Of a stretch of DNA of 64,000 nt, positions 50,901 to 64,000 are shown one piece after another. Made by a program: the position numbers and the translations under genes. Position 1 is the first letter of the stretch; each line of letters starts with the position of its first letter. Source of the DNA: Thamnaconus septentrionalis. Taxonomy: Eukaryota; Chordata; Actinopteri; Tetraodontiformes; Monacanthidae. The notes below the pieces were generated by a model that did not search any database, was not told where the DNA came from, and worked only from the letters and a program-made list of their open reading frames with translations. The DNA lies in assembly GCA_009823395.1 (NCBI GenBank), contig CM020501.1:11423861-11487860 (forward strand). Reading direction: 5' to 3'.

Positions 50901-52728
50901 TCAACCACGAAGCCCCAAAGAAATTCAAATACATCCTGGATAACTTCATCTGCCATGGCTTTGTTAAATCCGTGGACTTTGTAAAATCTTCTTATAAGCA
51001 AGTTTCAATGAGGGCTCCGTCATGTGGATTTGGGGGTTTAAAAAGGGCAAATCTAATAATATTCAGACTCATTTTGGATGTGATGTAGGAATTGCCTTGC
51101 AAGATGAGAACATTACAATAATGTTTGCTGCCATGTCTTGGCTTCTGTATTGATAACGGCAACAAAACTGGTGCATAACAATTTAAAATCAACAGTGCAC
51201 TGTCCTCAATGCAAGTGTTCAAATTTTCTGTCCACAGATGTGTGGGAAACAGATTTTGTGGAATTGAGGCAACCAAATATTTGGTAGTTTTAAGAAATAA
51301 AGGCCTTTAAACTGTTTACTTCATTTTGGGAACTGTAAGACTGCATGTACTGGAAGTAATGACTTAATCGGCCAAAGCAAGATCAAAATCTTTCAAGTTC
51401 CTAGAAATGACTCTCTGAGCAGAACAAAATACTCAGATGCACAGTAACAACATGAAACAGATTAATGCATTACCAAGGGGTTAAATGACCAGCAGATGAC
51501 CTCCCATAGGGGTGAATAGTGCGTCTCTTATAGGATGATAAAATACTGCAAATCCATTTCACTAAGAGGGAAAAATTGCCAAATGTCAAATGTTTTTCCG
51601 TTATAAGCCTGGTGCCTGAACTCTGTCTTCAGCTTTACTTCCTTCCAGAGATTCATGTTTGTATGCTGGTAGCATTCAGCATAGCTTAGAGCTTCTTACC
51701 TCAATCAAAGAGGAGGTTCAGGTTAAAAGATGTCTGCTAATCTCGCTTCTTTCCAATTCCACACCTAGCTCCTCATTTCTAAACTCATTTATCTGTAGCT
51801 CCAGCCAGTGCCATCACTGGAGGCAACTGATAAAACTTTGAAGAGCTCCTTCAGAGGACATGAAAGTGAAATGTATAAAAATATATATTGTTTAGCTTTT
51901 GGGGTTTGAGGACAATTTCAATATATATTTCTCCTTTTCAAAAACCCTCAAAAACAAAAATATGCAAAATCTGAAAAAGAAATGTCTCAGATATGAGCCC
52001 AGTGGGTGTAGATAGTAGTGTACAAAGTTGCGTCTACAACAGAAGGCGTCTAGAAAGCAAATAGGAAATAGGAAGACTGTGAATAAGTGGGAGTAATATG
52101 CATGCCTCAAAAAATTACCTTGACATCCAAGGTAAAGTTAAGCTCACAAGATTTAACATTGGACTGATGATGGTGACAATCAGGAGGGGTAATGAGGCTG
52201 TGTAATTATATCAGAGCTCTTCAAATGAAAGACTGAAGATGTTGCTTCCAGGCCAGGAGGCGTGGCTGGAAAACCCAGTGTAGCCATGGATTCCTAGTTA
52301 ATGTCAACCAGGCCTTCCCAGTAACGCAGCAGCCTGCTACAGCGCCAATAACGTCACGCTGCTGTGTGTTCCTGTGCGTCTGGATGATTGCGCTTGTCTG
52401 CGCCCGGCATTTGCATGGAAGTGAGGATCCGATTATTGATATTCCATTTGGTATTAGTAAATGAATCTCTACACTCCTCCCCCCTCCCACCACTCATCTG
52501 AGAAGAGGATATTGATTGTTTTGTTACACTGCCTTGAGGATGACTTGAATTGCTAATCAAAAATCCAAATTCTGCTGGGGACTGCATGGGTTTAAATATT
52601 CAGTATTTGGTCATGCAAAACAAACAAGCTGAACTCCCGTGGGACTGGGAGGAAATGGAACCGAGTCATGAGCCATAACAATTCCTTTCTTTTTTTCTGC
52701 CAGAGATGTTTTGTTTGTTTATGTCAGA

Positions 52729-52730
<2 letters not shown>

Positions 52731-52762
<32 letters not shown>
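52731..52762. repeat. (TG)16 microsatellite
   Basis: Perfect repeat about 300 bp left of the solo LTR. Confidence 0.95.
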
Positions 52763-52765
<3 letters not shown>

Positions 52766-53075
52766 AACATGGAAGTGGACAAAGTTTCGATTGCACTGGA
52801 CCTGAAACAAGGCTCAGAATTGAAGAAAACCTTTGTTATTTGCATTCAGTTTCATTTGGGGATTAATCATCTGCTAAACTGTTTATTTTGCCAGTAAAGT
52901 CATTCAAATAGAAAATAGCCAGAAAGGGAATAATCATTATTCTGCTTGAAATAAACAATAAATGATGAACTTGAAGTATGAACAACTAGTAATACTACAG
53001 CCCATATTAAAAACAACTAGTTTCCTGCATAATTGAGTAACATAGAGAGAAGAAAAAAAAAGACTGGGGACATTT

Positions 53076-53405
53076 TGTCAGGGTTTTTGGTTGGTCTTTG
53101 ATTTGGGGAGTTCCCTGTTGTCCACTTCAGTCTTTTATTTCGGTAGTGTTCTGTTGCCCACCTTTATCACAGAATTTTCCTCAGGCTACTTAAGGACTCA
53201 AACACTTCTTTGTCAGAACCTCACCTCCCATGTACGGATTTCCCACTTCATTGTGACTCCTTGATTCCAGTGTTCTATTAGTATCTACAGTATCTTCTGG
53301 TCACTGCTGTAGCTGTTGCCTTGCCTCTTTTTAAGTAAACTCTTTAATTACCTTTTGAGCCTACTGTGTCTGCTTCTGGGTCGCAACTCGGGTCCCCACG
53401 CAACA
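53076..53405 (+). mobile_element. Solo LTR (330 bp, TG...CA) with 5-bp target duplication
   Basis: Begins TGTCAGGG and ends GCAACA, and is flanked on both sides by CATTT (53071-53075 and 53406-53410). The interior has an LTR-like tail (TAAACTCTTTAATTACC, then CTGTGTCTGCTTCTGGG). A 5-bp duplication fits Ty3/Gypsy- or BEL-type LTR elements. No internal gag or pol is present, so it is a recombined solo LTR. The orientation is inferred from the tail. Confidence 0.75.
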
Positions 53406-55025
53406 CATTTGTGCATTTTCTTTAGTGGCTCTTATTGCCATACCATCCTTTGGCCTAATACCTAAATAGCTATATGGGATGGTGGGAAAAACCTGTTTGG
53501 ACAGGACGACTGCTTTTACATACACAGCTGCTAGATCCTGGCCATTATAGGACATATGAGAAGACCAGAGTCAAGACACTGCCGTTTCCCCCCAGTGGCC
53601 ATTAATTGCAGACAGATGGGATTAAAAAAGGGAAAGAAAAAAAAGAATCACTGCCACCCTGGAGTGTGTGCTTTGTGTGAGGTTTGATGCAACCTCAAAA
53701 TGAATGCGTTTGTCAAACACGTTGTCCAAATTATCAAATGGAGGAGAAAGTTAAAGTATAGATTCGAGAAGGTCTACACATGCAATTAAATTTAACTTTT
53801 TTTCCAGAAAAAAGAACAATGAGCTGAAATTCAAATTTGCAAAAAAAAAAAAATATGGACAGTGAATCAGTGAAACAGTGATCCTAACAAGCTAAAATGC
53901 TCCAGATCATGCAAATTCCCTCAACTAGCATTTCCTGAAAATAATGTGACTCTAGCCTGTTAATGTACTCAAAAATGACTAAACACATGGCAGATTAACA
54001 AGGCGGCCCTGCTGTCAGGTCAGGATGTACTCGACTGCACAAGGCTCTCAATTATAACAGTGCTTTTTGATGCTGAGCCCCGGTGTGAAACTGGCGGCCA
54101 CTTTGTACCTGGTGGCTTGTCTCCCTGAATCTCGCACGGAGAAAAACCCCTAAAATCCTCTGCTGATTCAGATTTGTAACCATTATGCAACCAACTTCAT
54201 GCCAGAAGAGATAACCCGCGTCATATTCTTTCAGACAACCACATTAAAACTGAATGGTTCTTACTTGCTACAAAATCTTCTGATCTTTAATCGAACATCC
54301 CTTTTTAAAGAGTGCCCCCCAAAAATTTCCAGTACAATTACCGTGCATTAAAGTTGCGGTGCTGTGCAACGGTGAGAGAGCTTCTTTAGACTCTTATTGT
54401 AGCGGCAAGTGCTGCACTCATAGTTGTCATAACAACCTGAACATTTAATGAAGCTCTTAGCCCCCGAGTGTCTGCATGTGAAAAATGAGTGAAGAGGGGA
54501 GAGTTGGTGCTTGAGAGACGGCAGATGTGTGTCTGAGGGACAAGTGAACCGCCCGTAAATAGACATTTGCCATAAAGGAACAAACGAATGGGGAGTGGAA
54601 ACAACAGATGCCGTACAGTCCTCGGGCACAAAAGGCTCGACTGAGAAGAAATTTCGGTGCGGTTCAGAGGTGTGACAAGAGGGAGTGAGGAGGGGGGACA
54701 TGGTGGGCTCTTAAAACGCAACCAGGACCCTGAAGGATTCCTGCTAGACCTCAAGACATCATCACAAGAACCTGTGGTTGTTAAAACAGTCGTGGGGGCA
54801 ACAGAAACGGAACATGCAATGGGCCACCGCCAATAAAGTAGTAATGACAAAACCCGCTCAGTGAGGGGGAGTGCCAACAGCTTTCTGGTGCCTCTGTGAC
54901 AATTAAACCTTTGGTTCATGCTGCCCTCTAGAGGAAGTGCTAGGCACAAACGAAGATGGCACTCATGGCAGAACGCTACAGAATTCCTGTAAGCTCAGGC
55001 AATGGAATGGCTCTTGTGTGTGTTG

Positions 55026-55026
55026 T

Positions 55027-55057
<31 letters not shown>

Positions 55058-55109
55058 TATATACACACACACACATATATATACACATATACATATATAT
55101 ATATACATA

Positions 55110-55153
<44 letters not shown>

Positions 55154-55223
55154 CATACATACATACACACACACATACATACATATATACATATACATAT
55201 ACATATATACATATATATATATA
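55026..55223. repeat. Compound CA / TA / ACAT microsatellite, about 200 bp
   Basis: CA repeat passing into alternating TA and ACAT/ACATAT blocks. ORFs across it (His-Thr, Tyr-Ile and Cys-Val repeats) are artefacts of the repeat. Confidence 0.95.
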
Positions 55224-57070
55224 AAACCTAAGAAGCAAGCCATATGACACGTAATAGAAAAACTGTTTCTTACCTGTGTGATGAGATCATTCCATTGCAG
55301 CAAACAGGACATGGAAGGAAATAAACAAAAAAAAATATTAATTAAATGTTAATTGAAATGCTACAAACTTCTCTAAATCACAGACGATGAACTAATTTTG
55401 TAGTAGCAACTGTATGTAAAATGCGACACATTCACAAACTATATTGATGTTTGGTAAATTATCAAACTGCACTGAGCGCATGCGTCTCAAGCAAGTTACA
55501 ATAGAGGCAACTTATATCACCCAAAAGAAACATTGATCAGACTGTGTTCCTCAGTGCTAAAATATTCATGAGTTACAGTGCAGTGTGTAGGGGGTGATAT
55601 TATGGTACTTCCCCCTGCCTGCACTCTAACAAATAAGCCGTGCAGCTCAGTCTTTTAACCAGTATAATAAATCACTAGAAGCTATCAAGCCTCTGGCCAA
55701 ACCAAATTCACAGTTATAAAATAGTTACTTGAGGACTGGATCATATATAATATATTGTACGGAGCTTGGATGGCAAATTTTCAAATGCTACTTTACTTGG
55801 TACATCAAATTACATTTTAATGTAATGCAGAGTGTGGAGTATTGATACTGAGAGGCAACTGTAGGCTTCAACTTCAAAAAATGAAATGTAATAATTTAAA
55901 AAAGACACTTAAATACAAGTTATTTGATATATAATAGAGTGAGACGGCAGAAAAACTGGTATAAATAATTCATTTCTCCTGAAACGTCAAACGGCAGTGA
56001 TTGCTTGGCTTCCTGTGAGGCCAACTTACACAAAGACTACAGGAGGGAGGTTCTGTAATGAAGGTGTTTGTTGTGGGTGTCTGATGCAATGCGGTGCAGG
56101 TGATGAGACAATCCTCTTTCTGCTTCATAGAAATCGATTCTGGCTCCTCGGTTTCTCCACCAATTGTGCAGACCTGCATCGGCCGAGTGGCATCTCCACA
56201 GAGCCTTTACTGCGCAAGCAGCAGAAAAGTAAAAGCAATTTTCTGTGTTTGTCCAGCAACAACAAACCACAGACGATGCAAGTGGAAAGGGCCATAATGT
56301 GCAGTTGTCGCACACACAGGTTGTGTTTTTTTTTTTTGTTTTTTTTTTTTACTTCTACCACTCTTCTTTCACATATTTCATATTTCACCCATTTATCATT
56401 TCATTTCAAAATATCACAACTTGTCAAAAACACAGCTGTAGATGTGCGCGCTCTATCTATGTTTTTCCGTTTTGACAAAGACGGATGAACTGACCTCCAA
56501 TCCACAGTGGAAGGAGCAAATCGCTGGTAAAGTATACTTTGGGTACTTTGGTACTGTGTCCTTCGTGCGGCCAGACTTGTATCTACCGTAATACTCAAGA
56601 CTATCTATTCATTTACAGATAACTACAAAAATTCATCTGTGTGTACGTTATTATAGAAAGGCTTGGCGAAATTCATCGGCGCGAGGAGTGAATGATTCAA
56701 TTTAGTCAAGACGACAAGCAGCCTCGACCACTGTGAGAAAGGAGCAGCTGGATTCTGCCTCAGATAAGAGATAAGAGCACCATTCACATCTTCCGAGGGA
56801 AGGGAAAGTGTTATGAATGGAAAAGTTTGAGACAAGATTGTAAGTAGAAAGTAGAATGAGGCAACTGAAACAAGGTGGGCGACGCACGAGTTCAAAGATG
56901 AACAGTGAGTCAATCTGCTGCCAAGTATGCAGCCTTCTCCTCCTCCTCCTACTCCTCCTCCTCCTTTTCCGAGCTCTCAGAGGGCGACTCAAAGGTGCCG
57001 CTATAATTTCCACTCCGTCGTGCTGCTAATATCAAAAGGGTGATGTATGTCCTTGAGCCCCTCAAAAGGA

Positions 57071-57091
57071 TTTTTTTTTTTTTTTTTTTTT
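57071..57091. repeat. T21 homopolymer
   Basis: Homopolymer run in the upstream gene-free region. Confidence 0.95.
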
Positions 57092-58400
57092 ACAGCCGGG
57101 AATGTGTGCATATTATTTGCCCCTTTCATTTGCAAGAGATGGAACTCACAGTAACAGAAATGTATGGAGCCTGGGAGGAAGGGACGCTGCTAACTCCCTT
57201 ATTTTGAATCCCTATGCGTCTTATGTCCAATGGCTGCGGTTGCGCTGTTCAATTCACCGTGCAGATTTTTTTCCACTGCAAAGTTGAATGTACAGCATCC
57301 TTGCACTGAGGCAGGGTTAGGCATCTATTAATAGTGTTCTGAGTCATCACATTTACATACAGGAGCACGTTAACTTGGGCGCACCCATGTCATCACAGCA
57401 GCAGCATTTAGAATATTCAAACAATAAACCGAAGAAAGTCAGGAGGGTGTATAAAAACTTCACCAAATCACCTTTTAGTTGTTTTTAAATGTTAATATGC
57501 AAAACTAAAGTCTTTTTTGGCCATATTAGGCTACAGTTAGCTTTTGTGTGCCAAAATCATTGGACTCGGCTCAAAACTGACAGTCCCACGTCAAAATGTA
57601 GGACAGATACTCCAGAGCTTCACCGATGACGCACTCTGCTGACACTCTGGCAGGCCAACTCCGTGGCCTCACCGAGTTCTTTAGATTTGCGTCGTTCACT
57701 TCAGCTTTGCCTCAAACTTTTAAGATGGTTGAAATCGCAGTGCGCAGACACCCTCGAGGATCAAATGTACGCTGCCGTGACTTACAATATTCTGCCTCCT
57801 GGTGGTAAACCCCTGGAAGCAGCGTTTGGGCATGCGATAAGCCTGCCAAGTCATGGATGCTCTCCTCACATTTCACTTTCCCACCAGTACCTGTGGCGAC
57901 GCAGCCCTTCATGGTTCTCTTGGACAGAAAGCTATTTCCAGTCCCGGCCTGGCGTTACTCGTCAGAGCAGCGAGGTACGGCAACACCAGAGCCAAGGTCA
58001 GTTATAAACTGCACAAATTATAAATAAGGATGTCAGGGTCCCAACCAGACAGACAACTGCCATCACACATATTTAGCACGCTGCTCATCACTGACACATC
58101 ATGACTCACTTAGTATGGTCAGTTATTTAGGACTAAGGCTACTCCAACAGCATGACTGTCTGGCTGATGACTTTTCGCCAAATCCTCCAGCCCTCATAGG
58201 AGGAATACAGGAACGTTTAGGTTTAAGACCCATGACTTCATTATGTGTGCAAACGCATGATATGATTTACTTAGTCCTCATAATAAAACTAATATAGTGT
58301 AAAAATTAGTAACAAAGATGCAACAGTTCCATGCTTACTATAAGACGGAAATCACTAAAATTTGCCGGTAAAGAATTTGAAGAAAGACTAATTTCATGAT

Positions 58401-58426
58401 CACACACACACACACACACACACACA
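58401..58426. repeat. (CA)n microsatellite
   Basis: Short perfect CA tract. Confidence 0.93.
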
Positions 58427-59755
58427 TCACTTTCAGTGCTTTCTGATTGCTCTGCTGTAGTACAGGCTGCGCACTCACAAAAGGATGTAATCCTCTTGTT
58501 GCTGAGCAAGTGTTTGAATTTCCTCTGGGGGAACAAAAAAAAACGTGACGCCAGCGAAGGTATACATTAACCTTAGTAGCCTTTTCGCTCTTGCTATAGT
58601 GACATTCGAGAGTCTTTTAAGTAAAGGTAAAAACTGAAGAGGCGCTCAAGAGGTGCTCAGGCTCAAGACGTCACATCATTTCCAAATAGTTGCTGTGAAA
58701 AGCTATTGGGTGCATAGGGTCAACACATTGACAAAAATTTCCTTTTCTCTGATTTAAACAGCATTACTCAAGGTTTGTGTTATTAAAACAAACATGATAC
58801 ACTCAATTCCTGACTAGTAAAAAAAATGGTTTCATTTTTAAAGCCTTGTTAATTCCATAGAGGACTTCTTTGTTTTAAGCTCATTGGGGGGAAAAACTTC
58901 ACTGTTGAACAACTTCTCAATTTCAGTGCAATTACATTTTTCCACCACAGGGGTCACTAATTCTCAAAATTAAGTTGTGCAAGTTTTAATTTTAAGTTTT
59001 TATTTATCACTGCCAGCCTGAAACTGCAAATACTGGTTCAATATACATTTATGGCACCACCAAGATCAATAACTGAGCGTGACCGACAAAAAACAAGTCA
59101 AAACAACTTTACAGACCGACATTGAACAGCACGAGTTGGCTGTGCTGTTGATGTGCAGGAAGTCACGCATGGCACTGTCCGCACGAAAGAAGACCACACA
59201 TTGACATTCAGACAGAGGAGTTCATGCACAGATTAGACAAACTGTGCAGAAAGACGAATCAGTTACAGCCAGACAGATATCCATTCAGTGGCTGTCTTCA
59301 CTGACGGCCAGCAGGACGCTGTGAAAGGCACCGTGGTGGTTCGCTGAAGGTCACTGCTGAGAAATGTGAACGCCAAGGCAGCGGAAAGAGCATCAGACAC
59401 CGTGATTCATGGTTCACATTTAGAGAGGACAATCACGGCCCAGTCTGGAGGGCTGACCGACTGAGAGGGTCAAGAACATTCATGCCAATTGACAACTTTC
59501 CTAACTTTGGTCAGGAATGTACAAACAGGAATTCGGATGTGAAGGAAAATGTCGGATAATACTTCTCACTTGTGGTGAATCAATGTTTGTGAATGTTTTT
59601 TGTCCCCATGTTTCAAACTAAACCTAACAATTATTGAAATTATTAATTAGAGGTCCGTATACAGATGGAGAGGTGATGTTGACGTTGGCAGGGTTGGAAA
59701 ATTTACTGACATATCAATTTATATCAAATCTCTTCGAAGTTGACGTTTAGGAGCC

Positions 59756-60037
59756 GTGACAATCGCTCAAAGTCTTCCCTCGGCTCATGCAGTATCCAAC
59801 GGTATGGGAAATGTCTGTGCCTTTCGGGCACCGTGGGACAGGTGGGAGCATATCGTTACCCAATATGTTCCGTACGTAAAGCGCCACGCAAGGAACACAC
59901 TATATACCCGGGGGGTGAACTTAAAAGGAATTTGGATCAAGTTCAGATCACGTGCGATGAAAAAGGCTGCGCAGTCAGTTGATCGCTGTGCCACTGTTGA
60001 GGAGTTGTATGAGCTGATAAGTTCATTTGAAACATAA
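59756..60037 (+). other. Unidentified coding-like segment (93-codon ORF)
   Basis: The ORF begins MTIAQSLPSAHAV and ends EELYELISSFET. It is more GC- and CpG-rich than the sequence on either side, and its amino-acid mix (WDRWEHIV, YVPYVKRHAR, KKAAQSVDRC) looks protein-like. I recognise no family. It could be a fragment of a mobile element or integrated virus, an exon of an unrecognised gene, or chance. No start context, splice sites or neighbours support a function. Confidence 0.3.
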
Positions 60038-62394
60038 AGTTGCTCGACAACTCATTTGAAACAGTGCTGAAAACATTGACAAGGCTTTCCATCTTTCTCA
60101 TCAATGATATGAGAAAACAGCAGAATAAGAACATCAAAGGCAAACAGATGTTTGCTCCAACTGGAGAATTTTTAATTCCCAAAAGATTCCAAACAATTTT
60201 AAAGCTATCTGCAAATACGGCTTTTATGCAAACAATTTAAATATAATCTTGTGTGCAACATGATTTGTTCTGGACTTGCAGGGCATGCATACCTTTTATT
60301 TATTTTACTTTTTTGTTCATTGCATTTGGTTTTTACATTCTTTGCATTTTGACAAGTGAGGCGGTACAGGTTTCCTCTTAAATGAAGAGTAAACAAATAT
60401 GTGGCTGATTTGGTGTGCATCTAGCTTGCTGACTGGGTATGTGTGCTCCCTGTAATGGGACTACTTCTCAGAATAGCCAATGGCAGATGCCTTCCTCCCT
60501 CTGTGTTATTTGGGGCTCAAGGGCGATGGAATCTAACCTCCTACGGTTTAATGTGTTGTGGTCCCTGCTTCAAGGCAGAGAAAAAGCAGAAATGTGATGA
60601 ACGTCAGTCTTGTCATCCCTTATCTATTGAGTCTTTCTAGCATACGGCATGTGCTCACAACTGGGTCGAATGTATAAAGACGCAAGAATAAGAAGCTAAA
60701 AGCCCAAAATAAAGAAGGTTTATAGCTTTTAGCAACAAGTCACTACGCCGTTAAGATGAAGTTAGAGAGGATTCTTGTGGATGATTTTTAATAGACTGTC
60801 ATAGTCAAAGAATAACTTTCATGTAAATGGCCGTCAACGCATGGGCACCCCGTTTGTAATTTATTTAAGTAGAGCAAAACAATACATTTCAATTATTTGA
60901 AGGGAAAATTACAAGAGAATTGATTAAAATCGTCTCCGTAAACTGAAAGTTAGGAAAGGAAAACAGGGCATTTTTATGTTGGTTTCTTCAAGAATGATAA
61001 GATTTGAAATATAAAACTGACCTTAAGAAAGAAAAAGAAAATCTCGACTTCAGCGTCAAACCGCTGTTACAATGCATTGCATCATTAATGGAGGAAAAAG
61101 AAAGACTTCAACGGAGGAATTAGCTTCTTGTTCCATCAAACACAATAGTCGACATTTGTAGATCTAAAAACAGTGGGGGGAAGGGCATGGCTGGTCGTCT
61201 GGTAGAGAGGCAACACAATATCTTCAGAAGGTTTTATTTGAGGAGAATTATTTGATGTTGCAGCGGGTCCCTGATTTTTTGTTTTGTTTTGTTTTGTTTT
61301 TTAAATTGTGTTTGTTTTTGCCCACTGGGAAAAGGGAGAAAATCTTTAGATAGCTCAAACACTTGAAGCATATAAAACGGGTAAGAAATGGTGTGCAATG
61401 TAGGACACTTTATAGTGCAATATTATGTGAGGCTATTTGAGCAGTAGCTGTATTACAGCATACATACATGCATCGAGTGTAAACAGGCACTTACTCCGTT
61501 TGTAACATTAAACTGCTGAGGGCAATAGAACAAAAAAAAAGAAAAATCAACGGACTGAGGAGACAGGGTGATGGTTTCAACACTCAAGGTAAATATGGCA
61601 CTTAATGAGCTGAAGGCATTTTGGAGGGGAAAAAGAACGGTTATAGAACAGGTGAGCCTCCAAGGACCGTCCGCATGCAGCAATCGAGTCAGAAGAATTG
61701 TGACGTCTCCACCTCGTTGTCACGCAACGGACCGGGACAGCAAACACAAACGACCTTCGTGTATCCAACCGTACTTTACGTTTGCAAAAATAGATGCCGC
61801 AAAATAATAAACTCAAATTGTAACACAAGACTAGCAATGAAATTAGAAGCTATTTACAACAGCTTCAAAAAGAGAATAATGGATAAATACGGACTGCATA
61901 TCAATACTTACTGTGGAACACAAGAATAAAGACCAACCAATGTTATATTAAAAAAAAAACAATATAGAAGTTCTAAAGGCAGCCAAGTCCTTATTTAGGT
62001 TTCCGTAGTAGGAAGGGGGGGACAGGAAGGTCTCACACTTACTAAAGGAAATTGCGACACACCCACAGCACCTGCTCTAACAGCAGATGTATCTTGCTGA
62101 TAGTTGTTCATTTAGACATTGCTGCTTGGGGCAAGTCTCGATCAACTTACCAAGCGGGGCGGCAGCGCAGGGTGTGGTGGGATGAGAAAGGCAATACTTC
62201 TAGCAAAATGTCCTGCCGTCTGCCGGAACAGCCAGATGCCCATTATGGCTCTGGAAAATACTACTGGCCTCCAATAGTCTCTTTTATTGGAAATTTAAAC
62301 CCATGGGCTTTTTCTTTTTTAAAGCTGTAGCAAGTACAGAAAACAAACGTAGCAAATGCAACGGAGACAGAGAATAAGTCCAAATCCTCACAAT

Positions 62395-62565
62395 TTATTT
62401 AGCGTGAATTTATTTTAGTATTTACTATTTAACCATTTCATATTTATTCACTTTTTTGTCTTACTGCTGCAATGTTACTTGTTGAATTGTGTTTTGAATT
62501 GATAAACAGTATCTATAGTTTTTATGTACCTGCATAAAAATGACAATAAAATTGAATTAAATTAC
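62395..62565 (+). mobile_element. Possible LINE 3' tail
   Basis: AT-rich segment ending ATGACAATAAAATTGAATTAAATT, read here as a retroelement-like tail (ACAATAAAATTGAA). The evidence is composition and the tail only. Confidence 0.25.
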
Positions 62566-64000
62566 AAGATACACGAAGAACCAACAGGAACCATGGGGCG
62601 AACACCAGGCTAAACCTCAAAGCCTCTCTCGAAACATGGTTTTCGAGCCACTTAAGTTGCACCATACCGCAGAGACTCAGGGAAATCCAAACTATGCCAT
62701 TCATTGGAGACAGCTGCCCCATAAGTAGCAAAGCCTCCAAGGCCTCCCACTCGGTATGGACTATCCATGCCGTGAAATGGCCTCATGGAACCTTCCGGTT
62801 AGTTCACCCACCAAGCAAACGCTGTGAACAACATGCTGAAAATCCCCTTTTTGGAACTGAAATGTTTAAAAATAAAATGGCTTTATGAGACAAGACTAAA
62901 AAAAAAGCAGAGATGCCTTATAATTTTTCATATAAACAAAAGGTGAGGTGCCGTCTAGTGTTGCCACTGGCAAATAGATGGTAGGGTTCAGTTTCAAATG
63001 CTTTTCCTTAGTTTCAGCAGATGATGAATTTCACCTTGCTGAAAGCAGCAGTTGAATCTGCCGAATATTTCAAACAAATCTGTCAAACATGTCAACACTT
63101 ACGTGTTTTGTAGGCTGTAATTTAAAACAGTTATATAAAAAAACTTGAGTCAGAGACTGAAATTAAATCAGAATCACCACAAAGGGTCGTTGGGTAGGGA
63201 TGGAAATGTCTACATCCCTGCTAGAAAGTTTTGGATCTACGGATGTAATCATTCAGGTTACTGACTGACTGGACTAAGCTGTGGTCATTTTAGACTTTTC
63301 ACCATTTGAAAGACTGTGGTCAGGAGAGCTAAAATGAACCTCCTGTTGAAGACTCAGTTTATGTTTTTAAATTGGTGCACAAATTATTGCACCACATTAG
63401 GGCTCTTCCACAGCAGTGCGACACAACCGGCTCGGAGCTGCAAGTTTTATAACGTCCCTCCGCCCGGACCTTGGCCGCTTCCCGAGGCCGTGGAATCCAG
63501 GGGTTTGCTGTGCCTGCTCGGGGTCCCGCTGCGCATAGATATTAATACGTATTTATATCTATGCTCCTGCCACCAGCACAACTGTTGACTGGATGGGATT
63601 CATCTTTTTTGGTCAGGAAAAAAAGTCACTTTACTGAACCCAAGTAAGATTTATCTTTCACTTTTACTTCATTCCCCAGAGGGAAATTTGTTTTCAGAGG
63701 GAAAAGCAATTGACAGCAGAAAGGTCAGACAAGTATCTTAACATGAGGTTAACAAATTGCAGAGTTTAAATGGTAAGAGTATAGGGTTTTATCTATTTGC
63801 GCCTCAGTGAGTTTATTCATGACAAGCTGAAGATAAGATATAGGCAAATCTTTCATAAAGGTATAATTAGGAATACATTTAGACCCTTACATCTTTACTT
63901 CCTAAAAGTTAATCACATAGTTGACAATTTAGAGTTTTACTCAAGCATTACTACATGAATAAAATATGATAAAGATCTCTATATATTGACAATAAATTTA

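Larger units (their letters stand above)
37701..64000. other. Gene-free region upstream of the beta-like exon
   Basis: 26 kb of mostly AT-rich sequence without a recognisable exon. By comparison with mammals, where the alpha first exon lies far upstream, it is probably the long alpha intron or upstream flank. Supportable contents are a solo LTR (53076-53405), a CA/TA repeat (55026-55223), hairpins (47167-47205 and 47953-47974), short GT/CA tracts and an unidentified coding-like segment (59756-60037). Confidence 0.55.

Noticed and set aside
50855..51088. 77-residue ORF with plausible amino-acid mix
   Set aside because: No family recognised and no supporting context; kept out of the gene list.
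54348..54949. Minus-strand ORFs of 117 and 187 residues
   Set aside because: Cysteine- and serine-rich translations without recognisable domains, overlapping in different frames; no exon structure.
55026..55223. Repeat array reminiscent of a CRISPR or satellite
   Set aside because: The units are 2-4 bp microsatellite steps without spacers, in a vertebrate nuclear context.

Overview
The window is vertebrate nuclear DNA, most likely from a ray-finned (teleost) fish. The evidence is short exons in long introns with GT-AG boundaries, very long (CA)n microsatellites, fish-type DNA transposon remnants, and one recognisable gene whose protein is nearly identical to vertebrate FBXW7 with small substitutions outside the core. 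The species cannot be named from the sequence.

The one gene I can support is fbxw7, on the minus strand. It encodes the substrate-recognition subunit of an SCF (SKP1-CUL1-F-box) ubiquitin ligase. Eleven coding exons, from 37016 down to 11626, join in frame to a 553-residue protein: a 13-residue first exon, a common N-terminal region, a dimerisation segment, an F-box and a WD40 propeller. All splice phases agree. One intron (24312-24474) uses a GC donor. The 3' UTR runs from 11625 down to about 9.33 kb. It carries an 8-mer match for miR-27, and an 8-mer match for the miR-25/92 family that shares five bases with the AATAAA poly(A) signal.

Region by region: 1 to about 9.3 kb is non-coding sequence beyond the 3' end of fbxw7, with several DNA-transposon remnants (2.7-3.2 kb, 7.1-7.6 kb, 8.6-8.8 kb). 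9.3-37.1 kb is fbxw7. Its introns hold two large CA tracts (93 and 172 bp), a LINE 3' tail, a small hAT-type MITE, and a 1.47-kb hAT element with a decayed BED-type transposase and a second element nested inside it. 36.6-37.7 kb is CpG-rich and is the likely promoter of this fbxw7 transcript. 37.1-64 kb has no gene I can recognise. It probably belongs to the intron or upstream region of the long (alpha-type) fbxw7 transcript, whose acidic first exon is not in the window. It contains a solo LTR with a perfect 5-bp target duplication, a perfect 17-bp hairpin and a coding-like island of unknown identity.

I found no bacterial-type defence system, CRISPR array, operon, tRNA or rRNA. The most interesting points are the GC-AG intron, the short beta-like N terminus closed off by an upstream stop, the microRNA site overlapping the poly(A) signal, the nested transposons, the solo LTR and two strong intronic or upstream hairpins.
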